From contig DKGY01000094.1 in NCBI GenBank assembly GCA_002453475.1, forward strand, positions 113,323 through 119,084: 5,762 nucleotides of DNA. The letters run 5' to 3'. Origin of the DNA: Clostridium sp. UBA6758. Its GTDB lineage: Bacteria > Bacillota > Clostridia > Clostridiales > Clostridiaceae. Shown in pieces: positions 5,653 to 5,762 of this stretch. Position numbers and translations under genes: made by a program. A model generated the notes under the pieces. The model saw only the letters and a list, made by a program, of their open reading frames with translations. It made no database searches and was not told the origin of the DNA. Numbering within the stretch: the first letter of the stretch is position 1; each line of letters opens with the position of its first letter.

Positions 5653-5762
5653 CTAGAGAACTTCTTTTATTACTCTTAAGGCATTTTTATATAATATTTT
5701 TTCTATATTACTCTCATGATATCCTTCTTTTTGTAATGCTGTTATGAGTTTATCGATTTCTC
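5653..5762 (-). CDS. Membrane dipeptidase, peptidase family M19 (C-terminal fragment)
   Basis: Only the last 35 codons and the TAG stop are inside the window; the gene enters from the right edge. The fragment reads EIDKLITALQKEGY, then IEKILYKNALRVIKEVL. The pattern 'L..L...GY....IEKIL..N.LRV..EV' is the characteristic C-terminal helix pair of renal/membrane-dipeptidase-like enzymes, zinc hydrolases that cleave dipeptides. Many family members have G-N-F where this one has K-N-A. The zinc ligands lie outside the window, so the call depends on this tail alone. The reading frame is open to the edge and no start codon or upstream signal is visible. It is on the same strand as the VIT-VWA gene and 98 bases upstream of it. 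Confidence 0.7.
   Translation of the reverse strand, partial: EIDKLITALQKEGYHESNIEKILYKNALRVIKEVL

Overview
The window is very AT-rich. Short intergenic regions, strong AGGAG-type ribosome binding sites, A/T-ending codons and the gene families present all suggest a low-GC Firmicute, most likely Clostridium sensu stricto or a close relative. The species cannot be named from this sequence. The content looks chromosomal and mostly housekeeping. I see no transposase, phage gene, tRNA or rRNA, CRISPR array, or clear sign of recent transfer.

Layout, left to right. (1) Bases 1-98, minus strand: the first 32 codons of a probable Nudix/CoA pyrophosphatase gene, cut by the window edge. (2) Bases 99-274: a divergent intergenic region with candidate promoters for both sides. 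(3) Bases 275-1531, plus strand: a complete DacF/PBP5-type D-alanyl-D-alanine carboxypeptidase, followed by a strong intrinsic terminator (1536-1577). (4) Bases 1578-1801: a convergent intergenic region with no credible gene but with two perfect hairpin-forming inverted repeats. (5) Bases 1802-5554, minus strand: three complete genes, read in the order VIT-VWA protein (753 aa), SprT-like zinc metalloprotease (243 aa), then a PpaX-like HAD phosphatase (209 aa). The last two are tightly coupled: the ribosome binding site of the phosphatase overlaps the last codons of the protease gene. A terminator-like hairpin and a candidate promoter lie between the VIT-VWA gene and the protease gene. (6) Bases 5653-5762, minus strand: the last 35 codons of a probable membrane dipeptidase (peptidase family M19), cut by the right edge.

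Functional themes are envelope work (the carboxypeptidase trims peptidoglycan stem peptides), hydrolytic housekeeping (pyrophosphatase-like HAD enzyme, Nudix hydrolase, dipeptidase), and a less understood pair: a cytoplasmic-looking VIT-VWA protein next to a SprT-like protease. I found no convincing evidence of a new multi-gene system. The points most worth a second look are the altered metal site of the VWA domain, the atypical third zinc ligand of the SprT-like protein together with its C-terminal beta-rich module, and the overlapping promoter/terminator arrangement between these two genes.
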